The position numbers and the translations under genes are program-made. The notes below the pieces were generated by a model that worked only from the letters and a program-made list of their open reading frames with translations, did no database searches and was not told the DNA's origin. A stretch of 64,000 bases of DNA from Bacteroidaceae bacterium (lineage in GTDB: Bacteria > Bacteroidota > Bacteroidia > Bacteroidales > Bacteroidaceae). Below, piece by piece: positions 33,115 to 40,892 of the stretch (its first letter is position 1; every line of letters begins with the position of its first letter). The DNA is taken from assembly GCA_017560125.1 (NCBI GenBank), contig JAFYOS010000004.1:1-64000 (forward strand). Reading direction: 5' to 3'.

Positions 33115-34050
33115 ATGAACGAAAAAGTAAAAGGTTATATTTATGGCATTGTAGCTGCGGCGGCATATGGATTGAATCCTGTTTTCGCCGTGCCTTTATA
33201 TGATGCCGGAATGGATCCTGATTCGGTGCTGTTCTTCCGCTATCTGTTCGCTATCCCCATGGTGGCATTCACCATGATATGGCGTGGACGTGGTTTCAGA
33301 GTGCATAGTCGCGAGGTGTTGCCGCTGATTATCATGGGGATACTGATGGCTACATCGTCGATAACCCTTTTCGAGAGCTACAAATTCATGGATGCGAGCA
33401 TTGCTTCGACCCTGCTTTTTGTATATCCCATCATAGTTACATTCCTGATGGCTATATATTATAAGGAGAAGATTACTATTCACACATTGCTCTGCCTGCT
33501 GATGGCTGTCGGCGGTGTCTTCCTTATGTATGAGCCCGAGAGTGGTGCTGGCCTCAATCTCATTGGTGGAACGCTGGTGCTCGTTTCGGCCCTTTGCTAT
33601 GCCATCTATATTGTGGGTGTAAACACGACACGTCTGAAGGGGCTTGCCACACTGAAGGTGACCTTCTATGTGCTGTTGTTTGGTACGGTATTCTTTGCCG
33701 TGCGCCTCTATGTGAATGGGGCTATTACCATGCCCGCCGAATGGTATCAGTGGGGTAACATATTGGCATTGGCCTTTTTCCCCACGCTTGTGTCGCTGGC
33801 TTGCACTACGCGTGCCATACGCTACATCGGTTCTACATCGACAGCTATTCTTGGTGCTTTCGAGCCTGTGACGGCTGTTGTGTTGTGCGTGATGGTGCTT
33901 GGTGAGGCGTTGTCGACGAGAGAGCTCGGAGGTATCATGCTGGTTGTTATTGCTGTTACGCTTGTGGTCGAAGGTGGTAAATTTACCGGCAAGATTATCG
34001 GATTTAAGAAAATGTTTCCGAAATTGGCGAAAGATAGAAACAAAAAGTAG
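33115..34050 (+). CDS. EamA/DMT-family transporter
   Basis: The 311-residue membrane protein has ten helices arranged as two EamA repeats, as in YdcZ/RhaT-like drug/metabolite transporters; examples are GYIYGIVAAAAYGLNPVFAV at the start of repeat one and GGTLVLVSALCYAIYIVGVN at the start of repeat two. I start at the ATG at 33115 (MNEKVKGYIYG) because the open frame upstream begins with a TTG inside the previous gap. Substrate is unknown. It follows the POT-like gene by 49 bases and precedes the peroxidase gene, which has its own promoter box. Confidence 0.85.
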   Translation: MNEKVKGYIYGIVAAAAYGLNPVFAVPLYDAGMDPDSVLFFRYLFAIPMVAFTMIWRGRGFRVHSREVLPLIIMGILMATSSITLFESYKFMDASIASTLLFVYPIIVTFLMAIYYKEKITIHTLLCLLMAVGGVFLMYEPESGAGLNLIGGTLVLVSALCYAIYIVGVNTTRLKGLATLKVTFYVLLFGTVFFAVRLYVNGAITMPAEWYQWGNILALAFFPTLVSLACTTRAIRYIGSTSTAILGAFEPVTAVVLCVMVLGEALSTRELGGIMLVVIAVTLVVEGGKFTGKIIGFKKMFPKLAKDRNKK

Positions 34051-34071
34051 CATTTTTTCGTGTAAGATTTG

Positions 34072-34079
34072 TATTTTCG
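34072..34079 (+). promoter_or_regulatory. -7 box for the cytochrome c peroxidase gene
   Basis: TATTTTCG (TAnnTTCG), 28 bases before the ATG at 34108. Confidence 0.5.
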
Positions 34080-34107
34080 CAGCAATAGAAAATATTATTG
34101 AATGATT

Positions 34108-35487
34108 ATGAAAAAAGGTTTAATTGTTATTGAAGCCGTTGCTATAGTAGCATTGCTTATAGCAGTGGCTGTTAGCGTTGTGAATGCTCCTTCGTCCGAC
34201 CTGGGCAAGGATGCTCAGATGGCGCAGATTATAGATGGTAGTGGATGCCTCGAATGCCATGTGGCCGAGCCCGAGCTTCCTTTCTATGCCAGCCTGCCTG
34301 TGGCCGGCGACATAGTGAAGAAGGATGTGGTTGCCGGTTATCGCTCGTTCGATGTTGAGCCCATGTACGAGGCTGTCAAGAGTGGTGCCAAGGTGAGCGA
34401 GGTCGATCTTGCCAAGGTAGAGAAGGTTGTTTGCGATGGTGCGATGCCTCCTGCCAAATACTATTTGGCCCACTGGAGCTCGTATATGAACGACAGCAAA
34501 AAGAGTATCGCGATCAATTGGATTAGTGATGCTCGTGCAAATTTCTATCCCAACCCTCTTGCAGCGGCTGAATTTGCAAACGAAACAGTGCGTCCCATCG
34601 AGGATGCGGTGGAGGTTAATCCCTTGAAGGCTGCGCTTGGCGAAATGCTTTATCACGACACACGCTTGTCGGTCGATAATACCGTTTCATGCGCATCGTG
34701 CCACGGAATAAATACTGGTGGTGTGGATAACAAGCAGTATTCCGAGGGTGTTAACGGTCAGAAGGGTGGCGTGAATGCTCCCACCGTATTCAATGCCCAC
34801 TACAATTTCGTGCAGTTCTGGGATGGTCGTGCCGCTACATTGGCTGCACAGGCTGCAGGTCCTCCTCTCAATCCCGTGGAGATGGCTTCTGCTTCGTTCG
34901 ACGAAATATGCGCGAAACTGAAGGCTGATGCCGCTTTCGACAAGGCGTTCACAGCTGTATATCCCGAGGGTTTCACCGAGCAGACCATCACCGATGCTAT
35001 TCAGGAGTATGAGCGCACTTTGCTCACACCAAATTCGCCTTTCGACAAGTATCTCAAGGGTGATAAGAGTGCCATTGGCGCCGATGAGGTTGAGGGTTAT
35101 GCGCTGTTTAAGAAATATGATTGTGCTACCTGCCACGTGGGCGAGAACATGGGTGGACAGTCGTACGAGCTCATGGGTATCATGAATGACTATTTTGCCG
35201 ACCGTGGTACAGAGCTCACCAATGAGGATAATGGTAGAAACAAGGAGACCAAGCTTGAACGCGATATCCACCGTTTCAAGGTACCCGGATTGCGCAATGT
35301 AGCTCTCACTGCTCCCTATTTCCACGATGGCACACAGGCTACGCTCCAGGAGGCTGTGAAGGCTATGGGTAAGTACGAGGTAGGCGTGGAGATTGACGAC
35401 GCCGAGACTGCGAAGGTTGTTGCTTTCCTTAAGAGCCTTACAGGTGAGTACAAGGGCAAGACCTTGACCAACGACAATATGAAATAG
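34108..35487 (+). CDS. Tri-haem cytochrome c peroxidase / MauG-like protein
   Basis: The 459-residue protein has an N-terminal signal anchor and three CXXCH haem sites: CLECH at residues 47-51 in a small N-terminal haem-binding domain, CASCH at 195-199 and CATCH at 339-343 in a classic di-haem peroxidase body. The body contains FNAHYNFVQFWDGRAATLAA and PYFHDGTQATLQEAV, typical of CcpA and MauG families. It would reduce hydrogen peroxide in the periplasm using electrons from the quinol chain. The extra N-terminal haem domain is common in Bacteroidetes. An in-frame ATG two codons upstream (34102) is an alternative start. Confidence 0.9.
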   Translation: MKKGLIVIEAVAIVALLIAVAVSVVNAPSSDLGKDAQMAQIIDGSGCLECHVAEPELPFYASLPVAGDIVKKDVVAGYRSFDVEPMYEAVKSGAKVSEVDLAKVEKVVCDGAMPPAKYYLAHWSSYMNDSKKSIAINWISDARANFYPNPLAAAEFANETVRPIEDAVEVNPLKAALGEMLYHDTRLSVDNTVSCASCHGINTGGVDNKQYSEGVNGQKGGVNAPTVFNAHYNFVQFWDGRAATLAAQAAGPPLNPVEMASASFDEICAKLKADAAFDKAFTAVYPEGFTEQTITDAIQEYERTLLTPNSPFDKYLKGDKSAIGADEVEGYALFKKYDCATCHVGENMGGQSYELMGIMNDYFADRGTELTNEDNGRNKETKLERDIHRFKVPGLRNVALTAPYFHDGTQATLQEAVKAMGKYEVGVEIDDAETAKVVAFLKSLTGEYKGKTLTNDNMK

Positions 35488-35506
35488 GCGTTTGCCGATA
35501 GATAAT

Positions 35507-35540
35507 AAAGAAGGCCATGATTTAATCATGGCCTTCTTTT
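35507..35540. terminator. Bidirectional terminator, peroxidase / FHA genes
   Basis: A perfect 15-bp stem AAAGAAGGCCATGAT (35507-35521) with 35525-35539, loop TTA, with a T-run on the plus side. Confidence 0.88.
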
Positions 35541-35571
35541 TATGTTATGTAGAACCTCGATGGTTCCTTGG

Positions 35572-36066
35572 TTATTCCTCCTCGGGTGCGTGGAGTATGA
35601 GGGTGGTGGCGCCAAGGGTAATGATGGCTCCATCCTCGATGCGCAGACGCTCGCGGTCGCCCAATATGCGGTTCATTACAAATGTACCGGTGACGCTGTG
35701 GTTATCGCGAATGGTGTAGGTTATTTCGCCGAATGCGTCGCGTTTTACATTCAGTATGCAGTGGCGACGATCCATGCTGCGGTCTTTTGTCTCGATGGGC
35801 AGGGTTATTTCGGTGCCCTTGTTGTAGCGTCCTATGATGTTGTCGCCCGGTCTCAGTTGCAATGTTTGCTTGAAACCGAAGCAGTTTTCAATGACAACCA
35901 GATGGCCCAAGTTCTCTTCGACCTCTTCTATTTTGTTGTCGCCTATACGTATTGTGAAGCTTTTGCGGCATCCTTCACATTCGAATACCACGGCTTGTCC
36001 TATGGGATAGCCGCTGTCGTCGAATACCACCGGATGGTCGCATTTTGGACAGATTATCTTTTTCAT
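35572..36066 (-). CDS. Zinc-ribbon FHA-domain protein
   Basis: The 164-residue protein begins with a zinc ribbon of four cysteines (Cys6, Cys9, Cys30, Cys33) in KKIICPKCDHPVVF and FECEGCRKSF, then has a forkhead-associated domain from about residue 65 to the end (GDNIIGRYNKG, SMDRRHCILN, NHSVTGTFVMNRI). FHA domains bind phosphothreonine peptides. There is no membrane segment, so it acts in the cytoplasm. It lies 16 bases downstream of the HU-SPOR gene and is cotranscribed with it. No Ser/Thr kinase gene is in the window, so the partner is unknown. Confidence 0.85.
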   Translation of the reverse strand: MKKIICPKCDHPVVFDDSGYPIGQAVVFECEGCRKSFTIRIGDNKIEEVEENLGHLVVIENCFGFKQTLQLRPGDNIIGRYNKGTEITLPIETKDRSMDRRHCILNVKRDAFGEITYTIRDNHSVTGTFVMNRILGDRERLRIEDGAIITLGATTLILHAPEEE

Positions 36067-36082
36067 TATTATGTCGGGGATT

Positions 36083-37072
36083 TTAGTGCATGTATATCCA
36101 AGCGTCGGCGAACTGCTCCTGTATGGCGGGGAGTGCAGTCTGTGCCTCCTCTTGCGAAGCGAATGCTGCTGCCGATATGCGGAAGCGTTTGCCGCTTTCC
36201 ACTATCTTGTAGTCGTGTGTGGCCTTCGCCGAGAGCTCTTTGATGGCGAGCTGTGCGTTGTCGTTGCTAGGCGAACTTGCGACTATTATGTGGAATTGCT
36301 TCTGTGAAGCGGCGGGAACTGCTGTCACGGGCGCGTCTGCCACGATGGGGGTAGCTTCTGCTGTTTCTTGTACGGCGGGCTGCTCTTTAACGGCTGTAGC
36401 CTTTTCTATGGGGCATATTTCGCAAGTGTTGTTCTTTGAAACGGTTGCTGTCTGTGCACCAACCTGCTGCATCATGGAAATTTGTTCGGGTGACGCGAAG
36501 TCGCCAAACGAAGCCTTGGTGTTGTTCTTGAATGTGTGTTCGCTGAGCGGTGTAACAAAGACGAACATGATGATGATAGCTGCCGCTGCCGCTACGTATT
36601 GTGCTATGCGCTTGCGGCTAATGGGAATTACAATGGCGGGCTCTTCCTTGTGCGAGAGCATGGGGATGGGCAAGGGCATCAATCCGTAATTTGCGGGGTC
36701 GTCAATGCCGTTTTCCGAAGGTTTGAATGTGATGTTGCCTTCGATATTCATGGTGAGCTTGCCTAGCTCGCCGAAATATATTTCGCCTTTTCTCGATAGT
36801 CTGTTGCGCAGTTTTCTGATGTCGTCTTTCATCAGTATAGCCGCCTGATTGAACGAAATGCCGTACTGTCGCATGTATTCAGTTGTGAGCAGTGCGTCGT
36901 CCATTGTTATCTGCTGGTTGAAGCAAAGGGTGCGGCAAGGGGGCATAAATACTCTGTCGGCAGCATTGTAATGCGCAGGAATATGCTGCGAAAGGAATGC
37001 TCCGAAACCGGGTACGATTACACAATCGTGCAATGCTATTAGGTGCGAAATATGTTTGTCTAAGCTTATCAT
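36083..37072 (-). CDS. HU-like DNA-binding / SPOR-domain membrane protein
   Basis: I start at the ATG at 37072 (MISLDKHISHLIALHDCVIV), 13 codons inside the longest open frame, since the promoter box is just upstream. The 329-residue product has an N-terminal domain of the prokaryotic HU-CCDC81 type (IPAHYNAADRVFMPPCRTLC), one membrane helix (VAAAAAIIIMFVFVTP) at about residues 168-186, and a C-terminal SPOR domain (FHIIVASSPSNDNAQLAI) that binds denuded peptidoglycan. It could link the nucleoid to the cell wall at the division site. The FHA gene follows after 16 bases. Confidence 0.83.
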   Translation of the reverse strand: MISLDKHISHLIALHDCVIVPGFGAFLSQHIPAHYNAADRVFMPPCRTLCFNQQITMDDALLTTEYMRQYGISFNQAAILMKDDIRKLRNRLSRKGEIYFGELGKLTMNIEGNITFKPSENGIDDPANYGLMPLPIPMLSHKEEPAIVIPISRKRIAQYVAAAAAIIIMFVFVTPLSEHTFKNNTKASFGDFASPEQISMMQQVGAQTATVSKNNTCEICPIEKATAVKEQPAVQETAEATPIVADAPVTAVPAASQKQFHIIVASSPSNDNAQLAIKELSAKATHDYKIVESGKRFRISAAAFASQEEAQTALPAIQEQFADAWIYMH

Positions 37073-37077
37073 CGAAG

Positions 37078-37085
37078 CAAAAATA
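37078..37085 (-). promoter_or_regulatory. -7 box for the HU-SPOR gene
   Basis: Minus-strand TATTTTTG (TAnnTTTG) ends only 5 bases before the ATG at 37072, so the transcript would be leaderless or nearly so. Confidence 0.5.
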
Positions 37086-37255
37086 GTTATTTTTTTTCGC
37101 TTTTCAAGCATGTGCGAGCCACAATTTTTAATAAAATAAAAATATTAGTCGCAACATATTGATAATCAATGGTGACGGTTTTTATGGCAAAATTTTACTT
37201 TAAGCTTTAATTCTTGCTTTAGGTGTTGAGGTGTTATAGGGTGTAAATGAAAACG

Positions 37256-37298
37256 ATACGCCAATCGACATGCGAATTTGAGGCGTCGATTGGCGTAT
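37256..37298. terminator. Hairpin downstream of the beta-barrel gene
   Basis: A perfect 14-bp stem ATACGCCAATCGAC (37256-37269) with 37285-37298. It lies just past the stop of the minus-strand gene and before the promoter of the HU-SPOR gene, so it probably ends the envelope gene run. Confidence 0.6.
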
Positions 37299-37324
37299 TT
37301 TCTTTGTTGGCTCTGTTTCTTCTT

Positions 37325-37945
37325 TTAGAATGCCAGGCCCAGCCTGAATCCGATGTTGTTCAGGGTGCTCTGCTCGTAGCTCATGATGTTGCACTTGTTG
37401 GTTGCGAAGCTATAGTAGAGCGCCATGTGAAATCCCATTCCGTTGGGCCAGGGGTAGTAGTTGAATCCCACTTCGGGCGACATGTAGAAGCCCCATCGGT
37501 CCTGTCCTTTTTCGAATATATAGTAGTAGTTATTGAATTCCGAATAGCACATGCCCAACTTCATTCCTACGTATGGCTGGAAATCGGATTCGACGAAGCG
37601 ATAGCGTATGAGTGCTCCGAATGGCAGTGTGAACATCTGGTGCTGCTGTCGGCTGTTCATCGAGAGTGTTTCGCTGAGTGCTATTGTGCGACGGGGAAAG
37701 TATTCGTTGTTGGTGTGGAAGTTCATGAATCCTCCGATGGCAATCTCCTGTGTGACGTAGTAGCCGCCTTCGAGGTTCATACCCCAGCCGCTTGCGCCGT
37801 TCGAAAAATCGTTTCCGATGGGTATGTTGAATTGCCAATCGACATTGAAATAGCTGTCAAGCGATATTTGTGCCTTGCCTGTCGATGGGTACAATGAGGC
37901 TGCGAGTAGCAAGGCTCCGAATAATATGTTTTTTATGGTTCTCAT
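37325..37945 (-). CDS. Small outer-membrane beta-barrel protein
   Basis: The 206-residue protein begins MRTIKNILFGALLLAASLYP, a cleavable signal peptide, and then alternates short hydrophobic and polar stretches (WGMNLEGGYYVTQEIAIGGF, GALIRYRF, YVGMKLGMCYSEFN), ending in FRLGLAF with a C-terminal Phe. This is the pattern of an eight-stranded OmpA/OmpW-type barrel. The longest open frame extends 52 codons further upstream, but lacks a signal there. Function is unknown. It is the last gene of a minus-strand run with the DUF4136 gene 47 bases upstream. Confidence 0.75.
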   Translation of the reverse strand: MRTIKNILFGALLLAASLYPSTGKAQISLDSYFNVDWQFNIPIGNDFSNGASGWGMNLEGGYYVTQEIAIGGFMNFHTNNEYFPRRTIALSETLSMNSRQQHQMFTLPFGALIRYRFVESDFQPYVGMKLGMCYSEFNNYYYIFEKGQDRWGFYMSPEVGFNYYPWPNGMGFHMALYYSFATNKCNIMSYEQSTLNNIGFRLGLAF

Positions 37946-37992
37946 ATACTTGTTGTTTAAGGTTAATATTCGATACTTCTGAAACGAGGCTC

Positions 37993-38613
37993 CTACTTTA
38001 GCAGATATTTCGATTGCTCGAATGCCTGGTTTATGCCATTTATGGTTTTGCTCATGCTGAGCGAATTGCCGTTGAGCAGGCCACAGATGTAGGCATTCCA
38101 AATGACGGTGAATTTATCGGTATCTATGCTGCGCGCCTTCATGTCTATCATTTCGCAGATGATTGAGCCGGTGCTGAAGCTGTAGGGGATGTAGAAGGGG
38201 TAGTACCATCCGTAACCGTTCCAGTTCCAATATCCGGGGTAGCTGTTCCACCATGGTGAACCGTTTACGTAGTCGTAGAAATAGTAGGTGCTGTTTACGT
38301 AACTCAGTTGTATGACGGCATCGGCTTCTTCGGGTGTTTCAACCTCTGTGTAGCCTATGCTTGTGAGGTTTTTGCAGAATTCGCCCACTATTCGCTGCGA
38401 CGACTGGTTGTTCCAGTATGTAGGGGTGCTCTGGTCGCTGATGAGCAGTATGCTGTCTATCGCATAAAAAGTATTTATACGTTCGAAATCGGTGCCTTTG
38501 TCGTAATTGGTATATACGAGATAGTCGTTATCGAGCTTGTCGGTGTCGGGCGTTTGCTCGCATGCGGTAAGCGACAATAGCATCAGTGACAGTAATAATA
38601 ACTTGTTTCTCAT
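37993..38613 (-). CDS. DUF4136 family lipoprotein
   Basis: The 206-residue product has a lipoprotein signal (MRNKLLLLSLMLLSLTAC, Cys18) and a DUF4136 domain: FERINTFYAIDS near the start and IICEMIDMKARSI with VIWNAYICGLL near the end. A Trp/Tyr/Gly-rich stretch (NGSPWWNSYPGYWNWNGYGW) lies in the middle, as often in this family. DUF4136 lipoproteins are common in Bacteroidetes and proteobacterial envelopes, but their role is unknown. It is cotranscribed with the beta-barrel gene downstream and perhaps with the NlpE-like gene 43 bases upstream. Confidence 0.84.
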   Translation of the reverse strand: MRNKLLLLSLMLLSLTACEQTPDTDKLDNDYLVYTNYDKGTDFERINTFYAIDSILLISDQSTPTYWNNQSSQRIVGEFCKNLTSIGYTEVETPEEADAVIQLSYVNSTYYFYDYVNGSPWWNSYPGYWNWNGYGWYYPFYIPYSFSTGSIICEMIDMKARSIDTDKFTVIWNAYICGLLNGNSLSMSKTINGINQAFEQSKYLLK

Positions 38614-38656
38614 GATTCTGAATTTTAATGGTTAATGTTGATGGGTTGATTTTTTT

Positions 38657-39148
38657 TTACGGTTTTTTGCGTATAAGCTTATGTTTGCTGTCCTTGGAGG
38701 CCGGCTGCATCTTCTCGTTTACCTTCGTGAGTGCCGAATCACCGTTTGCCATAAGGTTTATGGTCGGGTTGTTGTTGGCCGACACAAGCTGGTAGATTAT
38801 GGCTGTGCTGTCGCCGGGCATACCCATGATGACAATGCTTTCGCCGTTGTCATGCTGTCGTATGGTTGTGGTGTCGATGGTGAAGGTGCTCAGTATGGTG
38901 TATGTGCCGTTTTCGTCCCACCCCAAGCTCTTGATGGTCAGTGTGTAGTCGGCGATGTTACCGTTCTCCATTGGCATCAGTCCTTCGTAAACGAATGTCT
39001 GTAGGTCGGCTACCGTAGAGTCGTTGGGCATGAATATGCTGTCGGTCTCTGTTTCCAAAACGATGCCTTGCTGTCGGTTGTCGCACGAATTGCACGACAT
39101 CATGAATAACGATGCAGACATAGCTGCTAAAAAAACAATTTTTTTCAT
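38657..39148 (-). CDS. NlpE-like lipoprotein
   Basis: The 163-residue lipoprotein (lipobox LFMMSC) contains YEGLMPMENGNIADYTLTIK followed by LGWDENGTYTILSTF and SIVIMGMPGDSTAIIYQL, matching the N-terminal NlpE domain fold. In typical NlpE proteins the first loop carries CADC-type cysteines; here it reads MENGNIA, so the copper/redox motif is missing. A sensor role at the outer membrane is known for E. coli NlpE. Here the role is open. It lies upstream of the DUF4136 gene in the same direction. Confidence 0.7.
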   Translation of the reverse strand: MKKIVFLAAMSASLFMMSCNSCDNRQQGIVLETETDSIFMPNDSTVADLQTFVYEGLMPMENGNIADYTLTIKSLGWDENGTYTILSTFTIDTTTIRQHDNGESIVIMGMPGDSTAIIYQLVSANNNPTINLMANGDSALTKVNEKMQPASKDSKHKLIRKKP

Positions 39149-39259
39149 TCCGCTTATAATTTTAGGTTATATGCAGAATAACATTGCCGCTTGCCTTCGG
39201 GTTTTTATGTTAATGTTAATTATTGTAAATGTGGTGGAAGGTGTCGGGTGGGTATAAAA

Positions 39260-39291
39260 AATCGAGCGCAAATTTTTCTTTGCGCTCGATT
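39260..39291. terminator. Terminator between NlpE-like and S41 genes
   Basis: A perfect 13-bp stem AATCGAGCGCAAA (39260-39272) with 39279-39291 and a T-rich loop. On the minus strand it follows the S41 gene and ends in TTTTTAT. Confidence 0.8.
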
Positions 39292-39314
39292 GTGTCGTTG
39301 TATGTATGTGACTG

Positions 39315-40598
39315 CTATCGCATTATGCCTTTCGCATTGTTTGCCATGCGTATCTCTGCCACCGATGCTTGCTGTGGTTGGTTTTGGGGCATCGAGCCGT
39401 TGGCTATGTGGTATAAAATGTTGTATAGCATATATTCCTGGCGGTTGCCCAAAGCGTAAATAGAGTGGTAGTTGGCGAGCTCGTCCATCTGGTAGTTGGG
39501 GGTGATGCCATATTTCAGATACATGGTACCTTCGTTGTCGCCAATGTATGCCACCGCGGGATTTATGGCGAAATTGTATTTCGATTCAATCTTTTCGGTC
39601 ATCACATATTCGCCGTATGTCTGTTCGCCTATTACTATGGCGTTGTTGTATCCGAGTGTGGTTCGGAGCACGTGGATGAATGTTTCGGCGGCGCCGCGTG
39701 TGCTGTTGCTGCATACGATGTAAAGCTTTTCGGGTGTGAATACATCCGTACCGTTGAGCATGTATGCGGTGTCTTTGTCGCAATTGTAGCTGTTGTATTG
39801 CAAATTGCAGTATGGGGCGTTCTTGACGTCGGTGGGGAGCAACATGCCTGCGATGGCGCCGGCTGTAGCTATGCTGCCACCGCTGTTGTAACGCAGGTCT
39901 ATTATCAGGTCGTTCACCTGCTCGGCTTTGAAGTGCGACAGCTTCTCTTTGAACGCCTCGCTACCGTCGGGGGTGAATCTGTTATATACAATGTAGCCAA
40001 TCTTGCGGTTGCGCTGTGTGTATATGGTGTCGAGGTGTATGGCTGCGGGTGTGGCTTCGCGTGCTGCTTCCATCTTGATGGTGTCGCTACCGGTCCAACG
40101 GTATGTCATGCTCTCCTCGTCGAGCTCCATTTTTTGTGTGTAAACGGTGGTGGCAGCACCCCTGTCGAGTACAGTGGTGCCGGTAGTGATGCTGTTGCTT
40201 CCTATCTTCGAAATCCAGTCGCCACGCTTGATGCCTGCCGCGTGGGCGGGTGAGCCGGGCTCTACGGATAGCACCAGTGCGTAGTTCTTGCTTCTCTGTG
40301 TGCCGGTCGGGTCGCGCATTATTGCGTACCCCATGCCGTATGATGTTGTGGTGGCGCTGTCGGTGAAGAATGAGAAATTATCTCCTCTGTATAGCAGGCT
40401 GCTGAAAAATTTTTCGCTCACGGCGAAGAAATTTTTGCGTGACGGCTTTTTCACCGAGTCGTTCCACAGATAGGTCTCTTTCATGGTGTCGAATATCCAC
40501 TGGTTCTCTTGTGTGAGCTCAAGGTATTCGTATGTTCTGTCCTCGCCGCAGCTGCAAAGCATGGCGATGGTTAGTAGTATGTATGCTGCTTTTTTCAT
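39315..40598 (-). CDS. S41-family (C-terminal processing-like) peptidase lipoprotein
   Basis: The 427-residue lipoprotein (lipobox AMLCSC, lipid Cys17) has an N-terminal helical domain, a PDZ-like part around residues 105-140 (LSVEPGSPAHAAGIKRGDWI) and a C-terminal S41 catalytic domain. The catalytic serine is Ser299 in CSNSTRGAAE. The general base lysine usually stands in a GxxTxGK motif; here the segment reads GEQTYGEYVM, with Glu330 in place of Lys. Activity is therefore doubtful unless another lysine, such as Lys336, takes over. Related Bacteroides lipoproteins degrade or process envelope proteins. It has its own promoter box. Confidence 0.83.
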   Translation of the reverse strand: MKKAAYILLTIAMLCSCGEDRTYEYLELTQENQWIFDTMKETYLWNDSVKKPSRKNFFAVSEKFFSSLLYRGDNFSFFTDSATTTSYGMGYAIMRDPTGTQRSKNYALVLSVEPGSPAHAAGIKRGDWISKIGSNSITTGTTVLDRGAATTVYTQKMELDEESMTYRWTGSDTIKMEAAREATPAAIHLDTIYTQRNRKIGYIVYNRFTPDGSEAFKEKLSHFKAEQVNDLIIDLRYNSGGSIATAGAIAGMLLPTDVKNAPYCNLQYNSYNCDKDTAYMLNGTDVFTPEKLYIVCSNSTRGAAETFIHVLRTTLGYNNAIVIGEQTYGEYVMTEKIESKYNFAINPAVAYIGDNEGTMYLKYGITPNYQMDELANYHSIYALGNRQEYMLYNILYHIANGSMPQNQPQQASVAEIRMANNAKGIMR

Positions 40599-40634
40599 TT
40601 ATCGTATATGTGGTATTTGGATTGTGAGTGAATG

Positions 40635-40642
40635 CAAAAGTA
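40635..40642 (-). promoter_or_regulatory. -7 box for the S41 peptidase gene
   Basis: Minus-strand TACTTTTG, 36 bases before the ATG at 40598. Confidence 0.55.
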
Positions 40643-40782
40643 CGCTTTTTTCGACCTATTGCAAACTGTTTTTGCAAAATATTGGTTTGCTTGTTGTCGG
40701 TGGTCGGTTTTTGGCGGCTGACATTGTGCGTGTTTATGTGTAAAAATAGTGCAATTTTGTTCGTTTTTTGTGTGCTTTTAAT

Positions 40783-40790
40783 TAACTTTG
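40783..40790 (+). promoter_or_regulatory. -7 box for nagA
   Basis: TAACTTTG, 102 bases upstream of the ATG, with TTTG-rich sequence about 20 bases further upstream as a possible -33 element. Confidence 0.55.
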
Positions 40791-40892
40791 TAAACGAACT
40801 TTTGTGAAAATATATCGACGGCGTGGTTTTGCTGTTGATTTACAAATGGTTGTGCGATTTGTTGATTGGATAAAAGTAAATAAAATAATACT

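Larger units (their letters stand above)
40599..40892. other. Divergent promoter region, S41 gene / nagA
   Basis: About 290 AT-rich bases with no gene. It holds the -7 boxes of both neighbours (40635-40642 minus, 40783-40790 plus). The plus-strand leader from the box to the nagA ATG is about 100 bases. Confidence 0.6.
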
